Notes under the pieces: model-generated
Seen by the model: the letters and a program-made list of their open reading frames with translations, nothing else
Told to the model about the DNA's origin: nothing
Database searches by the model: none
Program-made: the position numbers and the translations under genes
Assembly: GCF_001953865.1 (NCBI RefSeq)
Contig: NZ_MQUQ01000015.1
Location: 356,026 to 420,025 of the forward strand
DNA length: 64,000 nt
Direction: 5' to 3'
Source of the DNA: Amycolatopsis coloradensis
Lineage (GTDB): Bacteria; Actinomycetota; Actinomycetes; Mycobacteriales; Pseudonocardiaceae
In this document: positions 50,682 to 58,240 of the stretch, piece by piece
Layout of the letters: every line of letters begins with the position of its first letter
Position numbering within the stretch: the stretch's first letter is position 1

Positions 50682-51470
50682 ATGATGGGGCGGACGCATG
50701 CCCTGACCGGTTGGTGCGCGGGCCTCGCGGTCGCACCCGTCGTCGGAGCGGGCACGGTGCACCAGGCGGTCGTTTTCGCGGCGACCACGGCCGGTTTCGC
50801 CCTCCTGCCCGACCTCGACCACCCGGGCGCCCGCGCGTCACGGTTGCTCGGCTGGTTCACGGGCGCGATCTCCTGGTTCCTGCGCCGGGTCTCGGCGGCC
50901 GTCTACGCGCTGACCAAAGGGCCCCGCGACGAGAAAGTCACCGGTAAGCACCGGCACCTCTCGCACACCGTGCTGTTCGCCGTCGGCCTCGGCTTCCTGA
51001 CCTCCTGGGGTACCACCGAAGGCGGACCGTGGGCGGTGTTCGGCGTCGTCGTCCTCGGCCTGTTGCTCGCCGAAGGCGCGCTCGGCGACTGGCTGCTGCC
51101 GGTCAGCGGCGCCGCGGTCGGGTGGTGGGTGTGGACCGCGCCGCCGGACAAGGCGGCACAACTCGCGGAGATCTCCGGCTGGCTCGGCATCGCCGTGGCG
51201 GTCGGCTGTTTCGTGCACTGCCTCGGGGACGCGCTGACCGAGTCCGGCTGCCCGTTCCTGTTCCCCGTCCCCATCGCGGGTGAAACCTGGTACGAGATCC
51301 GGCCGCCGAAGGCGCTGCGGTTCCGGACCGGCAAGAAGGTCGAGAACCGGCTGATCTTCCCGGTGTTCGCGGTCGCCGCGGTGGTGCTGATCCCCGGCGT
51401 CTGGGAGTACCTGTTCACCACCGCGCAGGGGTTGCTGACGCCGGACGGGACACAGACCGCGGTGCAGTGA
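50682..51470 (+). CDS. DUF457/YdjM-type membrane metal-dependent hydrolase
   Basis: The protein has 262 residues and about six membrane segments. Conserved polar motifs are MGRTHALTGWCAG near the start, LLPDLDHPGARASR, KHRHLSHTVLFAV and VHCLGDALTESGCPFLFPV. The His/Asp pattern (THALTG, DLDH, HRHLSHT, HCLGDALTESGC) is that of LexA-induced YdjM-like proteins, a predicted metal-dependent hydrolase class. Start ATG 50682 or 50685. The function is not established. Confidence 0.83.
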   Translation: MMGRTHALTGWCAGLAVAPVVGAGTVHQAVVFAATTAGFALLPDLDHPGARASRLLGWFTGAISWFLRRVSAAVYALTKGPRDEKVTGKHRHLSHTVLFAVGLGFLTSWGTTEGGPWAVFGVVVLGLLLAEGALGDWLLPVSGAAVGWWVWTAPPDKAAQLAEISGWLGIAVAVGCFVHCLGDALTESGCPFLFPVPIAGETWYEIRPPKALRFRTGKKVENRLIFPVFAVAAVVLIPGVWEYLFTTAQGLLTPDGTQTAVQ

Positions 51471-51597
51471 GCTTTGGTGGCGGACCCGGGATGCGTCACG
51501 ACAGGCACGGAGTGCCACGGATCTCCCGGCTCCTGGAATGCCCCCGCCGCCGTCGGCGTTGAATCGGAACGCCGGACCCGGTTGAGGAGGGGGAACA

Positions 51598-52146
51598 GTG
51601 GACAAGCCCGTGCTGCGCGCCGACGCGCGACGCAACCGAGCGAAGGTGCTCACGGCGGCCGAAGAGGCCTTCGCCGTCGACGGCCTCGCCGTCCCCCTTG
51701 ACGAGATCGCCCGCCTCGCCGGTGTCGGCGCGGGCACGGTGTATCGGCATTTCCCCAGCAAGGAAGCACTTTTCCAGGCCGTCGTGCTGGAGCGCATCGC
51801 GCAGTTCGCGCAGGAAGCTCGGGACCTGCTGACCGCCGAAGACCCCGGCTCGGCTTTCTTCGACTTCTTCAAGCGCGTCGTCAAGCAGGCGTCCCTCAAC
51901 CGGGCCCTGTGCGACGCGCTCGCCGAGACGACGGGGCTGGGCTTCAAAGCGAGCGCGGGCACCGATTTCCGGTCGGCGCTGGAGGCGCTGCTGTCGCGGG
52001 CCCAGCTCGCGGGCGCGGTGCGCGAGGACATCGACGGTGACGACCTGCGCGCCCTGATCGCCGGCTGCCTCGCCGCGGAACGGTATTCGCTCGAAGATCG
52101 TCACCTGGTCCGCGTCGTGGTCGATGGCCTGCGCAAAGCCGCTTGA
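51598..52146 (+). CDS. TetR-family regulator
   Basis: The protein has 182 residues. It has N-terminal helix-turn-helix LDEIARLAGVGAGTVYRHFP and a C-terminal ligand domain (LCDALAETTGLGFKASAGTD). Start GTG 51598 follows GGAGGGGGA. No divergent gene lies immediately upstream and the downstream gene is a small secreted protein, so the target is uncertain. Confidence 0.88.
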   Translation: MDKPVLRADARRNRAKVLTAAEEAFAVDGLAVPLDEIARLAGVGAGTVYRHFPSKEALFQAVVLERIAQFAQEARDLLTAEDPGSAFFDFFKRVVKQASLNRALCDALAETTGLGFKASAGTDFRSALEALLSRAQLAGAVREDIDGDDLRALIAGCLAAERYSLEDRHLVRVVVDGLRKAA

Positions 52147-52239
52147 GCACATTCCACTCAAGTCGCACGTGCGTAACAAAACGTAAGATCAACACGAGAA
52201 GTCCTCGTACCTGCGCTTCGCATGGCGAGGGGGTGCCGG

Positions 52240-52581
52240 ATGTCCAGTCAGGGTCCCACCACCGGTTCCGTCACGGTCGCGGCTCTCGCGGGCCTCGCGA
52301 CAGGGCTGCTCGTCGCCGCCCTTCTCGTGGCCGGGCGCGCCCCGCGGCCCCGCGTCCACGAAGTCGGCACGACCCCTTCCCCGGCAACGACCTCCCACTC
52401 GGTCGGCCCGGTGACGGTGACCGTGCCGGGCATCGTGCCGGAACCACTCACGGTCACCCACACCAGCACGCCCACGCCGCGCACGGTGACCAGGACCGTG
52501 ACACCGTCGACCACTTCGACGTCGTCGACCCCGCCGCCGCCGACGTCGTCCACCTCGAGCACGGGACCCCGGATCGATTGA
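52240..52581 (+). CDS. Small exported Thr/Pro-rich protein
   Basis: The protein has 113 residues. An N-terminal hydrophobic segment (VTVAALAGLATGLLVAALLV) acts as signal or anchor, followed by a Thr/Pro/Ser-rich region with TPTPRTVTRTVTPSTTSTSS, likely an extended, possibly glycosylated, wall-spanning stalk. No domain is recognised. ATG 52240 follows GAGGGGG. A terminator follows. Function unknown. Confidence 0.65.
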   Translation: MSSQGPTTGSVTVAALAGLATGLLVAALLVAGRAPRPRVHEVGTTPSPATTSHSVGPVTVTVPGIVPEPLTVTHTSTPTPRTVTRTVTPSTTSTSSTPPPPTSSTSSTGPRID

Positions 52582-52584
52582 GGC

Positions 52585-52620
52585 CGTGAAGGCCGCCCTC
52601 CCCGGCGGGCGGCCTTCACG
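52585..52620. terminator. Bidirectional hairpin terminator
   Basis: CGTGAAGGCCGCCC and GGGCGGCCTTCACG form a perfect 14-base stem around an 8-base loop between the convergent small-protein and ABC permease genes. Confidence 0.85.
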
Positions 52621-52632
52621 GTTCCCCCTTGG

Positions 52633-54261
52633 CTAGCCGACGTCGCGACGCCGCCAGCCCATGAGCCCGGCCGCCAGCGCGACCACGGCCACCCCGGTGA
52701 GCCAGAGCAGCGGCGCCGCGGTGAACTCGGCGGCGGGCAGTTTCGGAACGTGCGCGAACGGCGAGGCGTCCACCAGCGCCTCCGGCAGGTTCAGCACCGG
52801 GCCGAACAGGCTGAGCAGCAACGCCAGCCCGGCGATCGCCCAGCCCGCCGTCGAGAACTTCGGCGCCAGGCCGAACACCGTGACGGCGAGGCCGACGATC
52901 ACCCACACCGCCGGGAGTTGCGCCAGCGACGCGACCGTCATGTCGCCGATCGACCCGCCGACGTCACCGGCCCGCGCCCCGTTCGACAGTCCTAAGAGGA
53001 CACCGCTGACGACCATCATCAGCGCCGTGCCACCGAACGCGAACACGAGGTGGCTTCCCAGGAGCCGCAGCCTGCCCACGCCCGTCGCGAGCAGCGGCTC
53101 GACGCGGATCGCGGTCTCCTCGGCGCGGATCCGCAACGAGGCCTGCACCCCGTAGAGCGCGATGACCATGGCGAACAGCCCGGCCATCGCGGCCATGAAC
53201 GCGTCGATCAGCCCGTCCGTGCCGCCGAGGCGCTGGAAGATCTCCTTCGCCTGCTCGCTTTCCCCGACGACGTCGCCGATCCCGCTCGCGACCGAGCCGA
53301 ACACCGCGGCGCAGACCGCCGTGCCGATCAGCCAGCCGAGCAACGGGCCCCGGTGCAGCCGCCACGCCAGCGCGAACGGACTGCGCAGCGACGTCGCCGC
53401 TTCGGCGGGGCCGGGGCGCGGCGGGACGATGCCGGTCCCGACGTCGCGCCGCGGGAGCAGCGCGTAACCCGCGGCGCCGACGACCAGGGTCGCGGCCAGC
53501 GGCAGCAGGAACACCCACCAGCGTTCGTCGGCGAACGGCCGGATCCGCTGCGCCCAGCCGATCGGGGACAGCCAGGAGACCCAGGTCGCGTCCGTCGCCG
53601 AGTCGCCGACCGCGCGCAGCAGGAACGCGACACCGACGGCGGTGGCGCCGATCCCGTTGGCCGTCCTCGCATATTCGGCCACCTGGACGGCGACCGCCGC
53701 GACCGCCGTGAAGACCAGCCCGGTCGCCGCGGTGGCGCCGCCGAGCGCGAACGAGCCCGCGACGGGAAGTTTCGCGCCAATCATCAGCCCGGTCTCGACG
53801 AGTCCGATGAGGACACTCGCCCCGGCGGACACCAGCACCCCCGCGCTCAGCAGGGCGTACCGGCCGACCACCGCGGACGCCAGCAGTTCCGCGCGGCCGG
53901 TGTCCTCCTCGGCGCGGGTGTGCCGGGTGACGGTGAAGACCGCCATCAGCGCGACGGCGAGGGCGAGGAACCCGCCGAGCCGCCACGCGGTGAACCCGCC
54001 CGCGGTCGAGAGGTCGAAGGCCGGGCCGTAGATCAGCGAAAGCGACGGGTTGGCGCCCATGCCCGCGGTGAGCCCGGCCCGTTCGGCGGCCGTCGGGTAC
54101 AGCGTTTCGAACGTCCCCGACGACGTCGACGGCATGACCCCCAGCAGGACGACCCAGATCGGCAGGACGATCCGGTCCCGCCGCAGCGCCAGCCTTATCA
54201 GCTGCCAGGTGCCTGCCAATCCGTGCGACGGCACGGCCGCGCGGTCGAGTGTCGCGGTCAT
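52633..54261 (-). CDS. ABC-2-type exporter permease
   Basis: The protein has 542 residues and about 12 membrane helices. It belongs to the large actinobacterial polyketide-antibiotic exporter permeases (TnrB3-like), with the repeated pattern RLGGFLALAVALMAVFTVTR, RAEEDTGRAELLASAVVGR and RIRAEETAIRVEPLLATGVG. Its start overlaps the ATPase stop by four bases (ATGA). With the ATPase it forms a drug-efflux pump. The regulator gene divergent from the ATPase probably controls it. Confidence 0.88.
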   Translation of the reverse strand: MTATLDRAAVPSHGLAGTWQLIRLALRRDRIVLPIWVVLLGVMPSTSSGTFETLYPTAAERAGLTAGMGANPSLSLIYGPAFDLSTAGGFTAWRLGGFLALAVALMAVFTVTRHTRAEEDTGRAELLASAVVGRYALLSAGVLVSAGASVLIGLVETGLMIGAKLPVAGSFALGGATAATGLVFTAVAAVAVQVAEYARTANGIGATAVGVAFLLRAVGDSATDATWVSWLSPIGWAQRIRPFADERWWVFLLPLAATLVVGAAGYALLPRRDVGTGIVPPRPGPAEAATSLRSPFALAWRLHRGPLLGWLIGTAVCAAVFGSVASGIGDVVGESEQAKEIFQRLGGTDGLIDAFMAAMAGLFAMVIALYGVQASLRIRAEETAIRVEPLLATGVGRLRLLGSHLVFAFGGTALMMVVSGVLLGLSNGARAGDVGGSIGDMTVASLAQLPAVWVIVGLAVTVFGLAPKFSTAGWAIAGLALLLSLFGPVLNLPEALVDASPFAHVPKLPAAEFTAAPLLWLTGVAVVALAAGLMGWRRRDVG

Positions 54262-55154
54262 TTCGCGCCCGCTTCCGCGGTGTAGTGGCGGAGGAACAGT
54301 TCCTCCAGCGTCGGCGGCTGGCTGGTCAGGCTGCGGACACCGACCTCGGTGAGTTGACGCAGCGCGTCGTCGAGGGAACGGGTCTCCACGTCGAAGCGGA
54401 CCCGGTTGCCCTCGACCTTGAGGTCGTGGATGTTCTCCAGTTTCGTCAGCCCGTTCGGCGTGCCCGCGAGTTCGGCCGAGATCGACGTCCTGGTGAGGTG
54501 CCGGAGTTCGGCCAGCGTCCCGGTTTCCACGGTGTGGCCGTTGCGGATGATGCTGACCTTGTCGCAGAGCGCCTCGACCTCGGCCAGGATGTGGCTCGAC
54601 AGCAGCACCGTGCGGCCCTGCTCACGCTCCTCCTGGATCGCGTACTGGAAGGTGGCCTCCATCAGCGGGTCGAGGCCGGAGGTCGGCTCGTCGAGGATCA
54701 GCAGGTCCACGTGCGAGGCCAGCGCGGCCACGATCGCGACCTTCTGCCGGTTGCCCTTGGAGTAGGTGCGTCCCTTTTTCTTGGGGTCGAGGTCGAAACG
54801 TTCGATGAGGTCCTCGCGGCGGCGCTGATCGAGCCCGCCCCGCAGCCGCCCCAGCAGATCGATCACCTCGCCGCCGGAGAGGTTGGGCCAGAGGTTCACG
54901 TCACCGGGGACGTAGGCGAGGCGCCGGTGCAGGCTCGCCGCGTCCTTCCAGGGGTCGCCGCCGAGCAGGCGGACGTCGCCCGAGTCCGCGTGGAGCAGGC
55001 CGAGCAGGACCCGGACGGTGGTCGACTTCCCCGCGCCGTTCGGGCCGAGGAAACCGTGCACCTCCCCAACGGGTACCCGCAGGTCGAGGCCGTCCAAAGC
55101 CTTGGTCCGGCCGAAGGATTTGTGGAGGCCGGAGATGGAGATGGCGTTTTCCAT
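54258..55154 (-). CDS. ABC exporter ATPase
   Basis: The protein has 298 residues. Walker A is GPNGAGKSTT, the signature region is YSKGNRQKVAIVAAL, and Walker B is LLILDEPTSGLDP, the DrrA/antibiotic-resistance subtype with a C-terminal extension. Start ATG 55154. It overlaps the permease start by four bases. It powers efflux with the 542-residue permease. Divergent from a GbsR/MarR-type regulator 95 bases away. Confidence 0.93.
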   Translation of the reverse strand: MENAISISGLHKSFGRTKALDGLDLRVPVGEVHGFLGPNGAGKSTTVRVLLGLLHADSGDVRLLGGDPWKDAASLHRRLAYVPGDVNLWPNLSGGEVIDLLGRLRGGLDQRRREDLIERFDLDPKKKGRTYSKGNRQKVAIVAALASHVDLLILDEPTSGLDPLMEATFQYAIQEEREQGRTVLLSSHILAEVEALCDKVSIIRNGHTVETGTLAELRHLTRTSISAELAGTPNGLTKLENIHDLKVEGNRVRFDVETRSLDDALRQLTEVGVRSLTSQPPTLEELFLRHYTAEAGAK

Positions 55155-55174
55155 ACGGCTGAAGGTACAGTTAT

Positions 55175-55193
55175 TTCATGAAGTTGTGAAGTT
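55175..55193. promoter_or_regulatory. Direct repeats in the exporter/regulator gap
   Basis: TGAAGTT occurs at 55179-55185 and 55187-55193, spaced by eight bases, beside a TTCATGAA palindrome at 55175-55182. This A/T-rich patch lies between the divergent ATPase and regulator genes and is a likely operator. Confidence 0.5.
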
Positions 55194-55248
55194 AAGAAAA
55201 CATATGGATGGCGTGATCACTCTGGGGGTCGTACGAGAGGATGTGCCC

Positions 55249-55752
55249 ATGACGACGACGCCTGAGAGTGCTTCGAGCACCCAGAGAGACGAGGACGCCG
55301 TCCGCCGTTACGTGGAGCACCTGGGCCTCACGCTCTCCCAGATCGGGATGCAGCGCATGCCCGCACGGGTCTTCGCCGCGTTGATGACCACCGACGCCGG
55401 CCGCCTGACCGCCGCTGAACTGGCCGAGCAGCTTTCGGTGAGCCCGGCGGCGATCTCGGGGGCCGTCCGCTGGCTGGAGCAGATCGGGCTGGTCGCCAAG
55501 GAACGCGAGCCGGGCTCGCGTCGCGACCACTACCGGCTCTTCGACGACCTCTGGTACGCCACCTTCATGAAACGTGACCGCATGATCACCCTGTGGCGCG
55601 ACGCCGCCGACGAGGGGGTCGCGGCGCTGGGGTCGGACACCCCGGCGGGCGAACGGGTCGCCGAGATGCGGGACTTCCTGAGCTTCATGATCAAGGAACT
55701 CAACGACATGTACGCCAAGTGGCACGAGATGCGGGCGGCGAAGGACAAGTAG
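55249..55752 (+). CDS. GbsR/MarR-type transcriptional regulator
   Basis: The protein has 167 residues. The winged-helix core is DAGRLTAAELAEQLSVSPAA with ISGAVRWLEQIGLVAKEREP and wing SRRDHYRLF. The C-terminal helices match the GbsR group, many of which regulate divergent ABC drug exporters. ATG 55249 follows GAGAGGATG; the frame extends much further upstream without a start of its own. Predicted repressor of the exporter genes. Confidence 0.87.
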   Translation: MTTTPESASSTQRDEDAVRRYVEHLGLTLSQIGMQRMPARVFAALMTTDAGRLTAAELAEQLSVSPAAISGAVRWLEQIGLVAKEREPGSRRDHYRLFDDLWYATFMKRDRMITLWRDAADEGVAALGSDTPAGERVAEMRDFLSFMIKELNDMYAKWHEMRAAKDK

Positions 55753-55799
55753 GCGCCGCGCTGATCCGGCCGCCGGGAGGGCCGCAGCAGCCCGGCCGG

Positions 55800-55856
55800 A
55801 TGTCGCGAAAGCCACTTTCGGGACATCAGACGTCGCGAAAGTGGCTTTCGCGACAC
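55800..55856. repeat. Double-palindrome dispersed element, copy 1
   Basis: Two imperfect palindromes sit side by side. Each has arms like ATGTCGCGAAAG and CTTTCGCGACAT; their 3-base centres are CCA and TGG, so the whole 57 bases is also roughly palindromic. A second copy is at 61408-61464. It sits between convergent gene remnants. Confidence 0.88.
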
Positions 55857-55868
55857 GGCCGCCGGACA

Positions 55869-56140
55869 TCACGGAGTCCGTGACCGCACCAACGTGACCA
55901 CCAGCGTCGCCGCGAGCCGCTCCGCCCATCCGTCCAGTTCCGCTTCGGACGGTTCGCGGCCTCGAAGGACGCCAGGAACGCGTCCGGGAAACACGCCCCG
56001 AGCAGCAAGGACGCCGACGCCTCCAGATCCGCGTCCTCGCGTATCCGGCCGAGCCGGACCTCTTCGCCCAGGTACTCGATGACGCGCACGAGCGGGACGT
56101 CCGCCCCGCCTGCTCGCCACTCGCTCCCGAGGCTTCCGGG
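55869..56140 (-). pseudogene. C-terminal remnant of a TetR-family gene
   Basis: A minus-strand frame reads SEWRAGGADVPLVRVIEYLG, EEVRLGRIREDADLEASASL and LLGACFPDAFLASF, the pattern of a TetR C-terminal domain. After about 55960 the match continues in another frame with EPSEAELDGWAERLAATLVV to the stop at 55869. The helix-turn-helix part is missing; a hairpin repeat sits at 56200-56258 where it should begin. A frameshifted remnant. Confidence 0.7.
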
Positions 56141-56199
56141 CGAAAAGGAACGCGCGCGTGTCCTCGCCCACCCTGCCGACTTCAGTCGGGAGACACGCC

Positions 56200-56258
56200 C
56201 TAGTCCTCTGCCCGCGGTTGTCGCGTGCGCGACGATCGCAACCAGAGGACGAAACGCG
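56200..56258. repeat. Dispersed hairpin element, copy 2
   Basis: CGCAACCAGAGGACGAAACG at 56237-56256 matches an arm of the element at 12061-12125. The left arm near 56201 (TAGTCCTCTGCCCGCGGTTG) is a degenerate partner. It ends 17 bases before the SGNH hydrolase start, so it may affect that gene's leader. Confidence 0.7.
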
Positions 56259-56274
56259 GAAGTAGAGTCGCCCG

Positions 56275-57000
56275 GTGATCAATCATGCGGTGATGCTCGC
56301 CCCGATCCTCCTCGCGCAGGCGGTCCGGGTGCGCCGCGCGACGCCGAGGCTGCCCGGCGCGACGGGGCCGGTCAGCGGCCTCGTGCGGGGCGAGGGCGGC
56401 CCGCTGCGGCTCGCGGTGCTCGGCGAGTCCACTGTGGACGGCGTCGGCGCGGCGACACACGCCGAGGCGCTGACCGGTCAGCTCGCGGACGCACTGGCGC
56501 GGGGCGGCCGCGCGGTCGCCTGGCAGGCCGTCGGCCGGACCGGGGCCAACGCCAGGGTGGCGCGCGAAGACCTGCTGCCGCTGCTCGAACCCGCCGACCT
56601 CGTGGTGATCGCGCTGGGCGTCAACGACACGATCGAACTGCATTCGGCCACGCGTTACCGGCGTGACCTGCTCGACCTGATGGTTTCCCTGCGACGCCGC
56701 GCCGGGCACGTGCCGGTGGTGCTGGCAGGCGTGCCGCCGATGGGCCGGTTCCCCGCCCTGCCGCGTCCGCTGCGGGACGTCCTCGGCGCGCGTTCGGGCG
56801 CCCTCGACGCCGCGGCCGCCCGGCTGGGGTCGCTGCCCGGCGTCGTCCACGTCCAGATGCCCGCCGCGATGCTGGACCCCGCGACCTTCGCCGAGGACCG
56901 CTTCCACCCTGGTCCCGAGGGCTACCGGCGCTGGGCCGAGCAACTCGCGGACGTGAGCCGTCGACTACTCAGCGACACGATACAGCCGGAAAATCGCTGA
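56275..57000 (+). CDS. SGNH/GDSL-family hydrolase
   Basis: The protein has 241 residues. The block I motif is LAVLGESTVDG with Ser52 (GES instead of GDS), block III has LVVIALGVNDT, and block V has EDRFHPGPEG with catalytic Asp/His. An N-terminal hydrophobic start (MLAPILLAQAV) may anchor it. It should be an esterase or lipase of the actinobacterial Rv0518-like type. Start GTG 56275. It precedes the peptide/sigma/CHAT module by about 115 bases; whether it belongs there is unclear. Confidence 0.87.
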   Translation: MINHAVMLAPILLAQAVRVRRATPRLPGATGPVSGLVRGEGGPLRLAVLGESTVDGVGAATHAEALTGQLADALARGGRAVAWQAVGRTGANARVAREDLLPLLEPADLVVIALGVNDTIELHSATRYRRDLLDLMVSLRRRAGHVPVVLAGVPPMGRFPALPRPLRDVLGARSGALDAAAARLGSLPGVVHVQMPAAMLDPATFAEDRFHPGPEGYRRWAEQLADVSRRLLSDTIQPENR

Positions 57001-57037
57001 TCAGGTCACCCGCCTGCCACAGATTGAGAAATATCCG

Positions 57038-57062
57038 CGAAAAAGCTGGCTCTGCGTGTATC
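57038..57062 (+). promoter_or_regulatory. Promoter-like motif upstream of the 62-residue peptide gene
   Basis: CGAAAAAG (57038-57045), 12 bases, GTATC (57058-57062). The same pair with a 13-base gap lies upstream of the sigma gene at 57520-57545. Both are also preceded by TCCG. Candidate binding site for the sigma factor encoded at 57635. Confidence 0.5.
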
Positions 57063-57116
57063 TGGTGGCAGCCTCGTTGCGTCCTATGGAGCAGTCGAGG
57101 AAATGAGGGATGCCCG

Positions 57117-57305
57117 ATGACGACCGAGACCAACACCGCGCCCGTCGACGACGAGGCCACGGCCACCGAGGGCCTCGCCGAAGGTGTCACCGAGACCAAG
57201 AAGCCGATCCCGCTGACGGTTCCCGTGCCGGGCCGCCCCGGCGGCCCGGGTACCGGCGGCGACGGCAACTGGGACCCGCACGGCACCAAGCCGCCGGTGA
57301 ACTGA
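57117..57305 (+). CDS. 62-residue acidic/Gly-Pro-rich peptide of unknown function
   Basis: The N-terminal half is acidic and Thr/Ala/Glu-rich (NTAPVDDEATATEGLAEGVT). A basic hinge KK follows, and then a Pro/Gly-rich C-terminal half (VPVPGRPGGPGTGGDGNWDP) ending in HGTKPPVN. There is no cysteine, signal peptide or membrane segment. The coding start follows GAGGAAATGAGGG. A perfect hairpin terminator follows the stop. It could be a protease substrate, a modified-peptide precursor or a small signalling protein. The shared promoter motif links it to the sigma gene 330 bases downstream. Confidence 0.6.
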   Translation: MTTETNTAPVDDEATATEGLAEGVTETKKPIPLTVPVPGRPGGPGTGGDGNWDPHGTKPPVN

Positions 57306-57321
57306 ACGAACACAGACGGGT

Positions 57322-57354
57322 GATGTCCGGAGGCCGAGGGGGCCTCCGGACATC
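57322..57354 (+). terminator. Hairpin terminator after the peptide gene
   Basis: GATGTCCGGAGGCC and GGCCTCCGGACATC form a perfect 14-base stem around a five-base loop, 17 bases after the stop. It separates the peptide transcript from the sigma/CHAT operon. Confidence 0.88.
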
Positions 57355-57519
57355 GCCTCCGGGTGCTCCTTCGGGGGAGGGGGACGCCCGGACGCGGGCC
57401 CGTTGGGGAGCGGGCCCGGGGGGAGGGAAAAAGGGCCGGCCGGTGCGCAGTCCACACCTGCTCGCGCCGGCCGGTGCCTTTGCCCGCTCACCAGACCGAG
57501 GACGACCGGATTTCCGACA

Positions 57520-57545
57520 CGAAAAAGTTAGTGACTTGATGTATC
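57520..57545 (+). promoter_or_regulatory. Promoter-like motif upstream of the sigma/CHAT operon
   Basis: CGAAAAAG (57520-57527), 13 bases, GTATC (57541-57545), matching the motif at 57038-57062. It sits about 90 bases before the sigma GTG at 57635 and may be autoregulatory. Confidence 0.5.
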
Positions 57546-57634
57546 CCAGAGCCTCTTGCACGCTCCTTCTCCCCGAAGGGCCCGCGATACTGCCAGCGCC
57601 GACACGAAGACACGTCCGAAGTGGGGCAGATACG

Positions 57635-58240
57635 GTGACCGACGTGCAAACGACCGAGGTAGACCCGCCATGGGAAGGACTGACCGGTGCCGACCTGCAT
57701 GCCGCCTGCATGCGCGCGGCGCGGGCCGGTGACCGCCAGGCGATGGACAGACTTGTGAACGAGCTGACTCCGCTCGTTTGGCATGTCGCGCGTGCGAACG
57801 GGCTCGATCGCCTGACCGCCGAGGACGTAGTCCAGACGGTGTGGCTCGCCCTGTTCAGCCAGCTCGAGAAACTCCGTGACCCCAAGGCGCTCGCCGCCTG
57901 GTTGATCACCACCACCAGGCGTGAAGCACAGCACCCCTTCGGCCGCCGCGCCCAGCCTGTCCCGCTGACCGACGAGCTGGCCGAAAACATGGAGAGCACC
58001 CACCCGGCTCCCGAGGAGGAAGCCGTCCGCGCCGACCGGGATCGCCGGGTCTGGCGCGCCTTCCTCCGCCTGCCGCACCGCTGTCAGCAGCTCCTTCGGC
58101 TGACCGTGCTCGCCGGGCGCGCCGAATACCAACTGGTCGCCGAAGCACTCCGCATGCCGCGCGGAAGTGTCGGTCCGACCAGGGGCCGTTGCCTCGAATC
58201 GATGCGCGACCTGCTGGCCCACGAAGGGGGAAGCCGATGA
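57635..58240 (+). CDS. ECF-like sigma factor of the TPR-CHAT module
   Basis: The protein has about 201 residues. Region 2 is visible in AARAGDRQAMDRLVNELTPL, VWHVARANGLDRLTAEDVVQ and TVWLALFSQLEKLRDPKALA; region 4 in FLRLPHRCQQLLRLTVLAGR and YQLVAEALRMPRGSVGPTRG. GTG 57635 is preferred; an in-frame ATG at 57539 would add 32 residues of poor conservation. Its stop overlaps the start of the next gene (ATGA). It is expected to direct RNA polymerase to its own promoter and possibly the peptide gene. Confidence 0.87.
   Translation: MTDVQTTEVDPPWEGLTGADLHAACMRAARAGDRQAMDRLVNELTPLVWHVARANGLDRLTAEDVVQTVWLALFSQLEKLRDPKALAAWLITTTRREAQHPFGRRAQPVPLTDELAENMESTHPAPEEEAVRADRDRRVWRAFLRLPHRCQQLLRLTVLAGRAEYQLVAEALRMPRGSVGPTRGRCLESMRDLLAHEGGSR

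Larger units (their letters stand above)
57306..57634. other. Spacer between peptide gene and sigma gene
   Basis: 329 bases hold the terminator at 57322, further GC-rich hairpins (GGGCCCG with CGGGCCC at about 57400-57420; a CCGGCCGG pair near 57437 and 57470), the shared promoter-like motif at 57520-57545 and the sigma leader. No gene is recognised. Confidence 0.55.

Noticed and set aside
57117..57305. Lasso peptide or lanthipeptide precursor
   Set aside because: No cysteine, no macrolactam-type core with suitable acceptor, and no maturation enzymes nearby.
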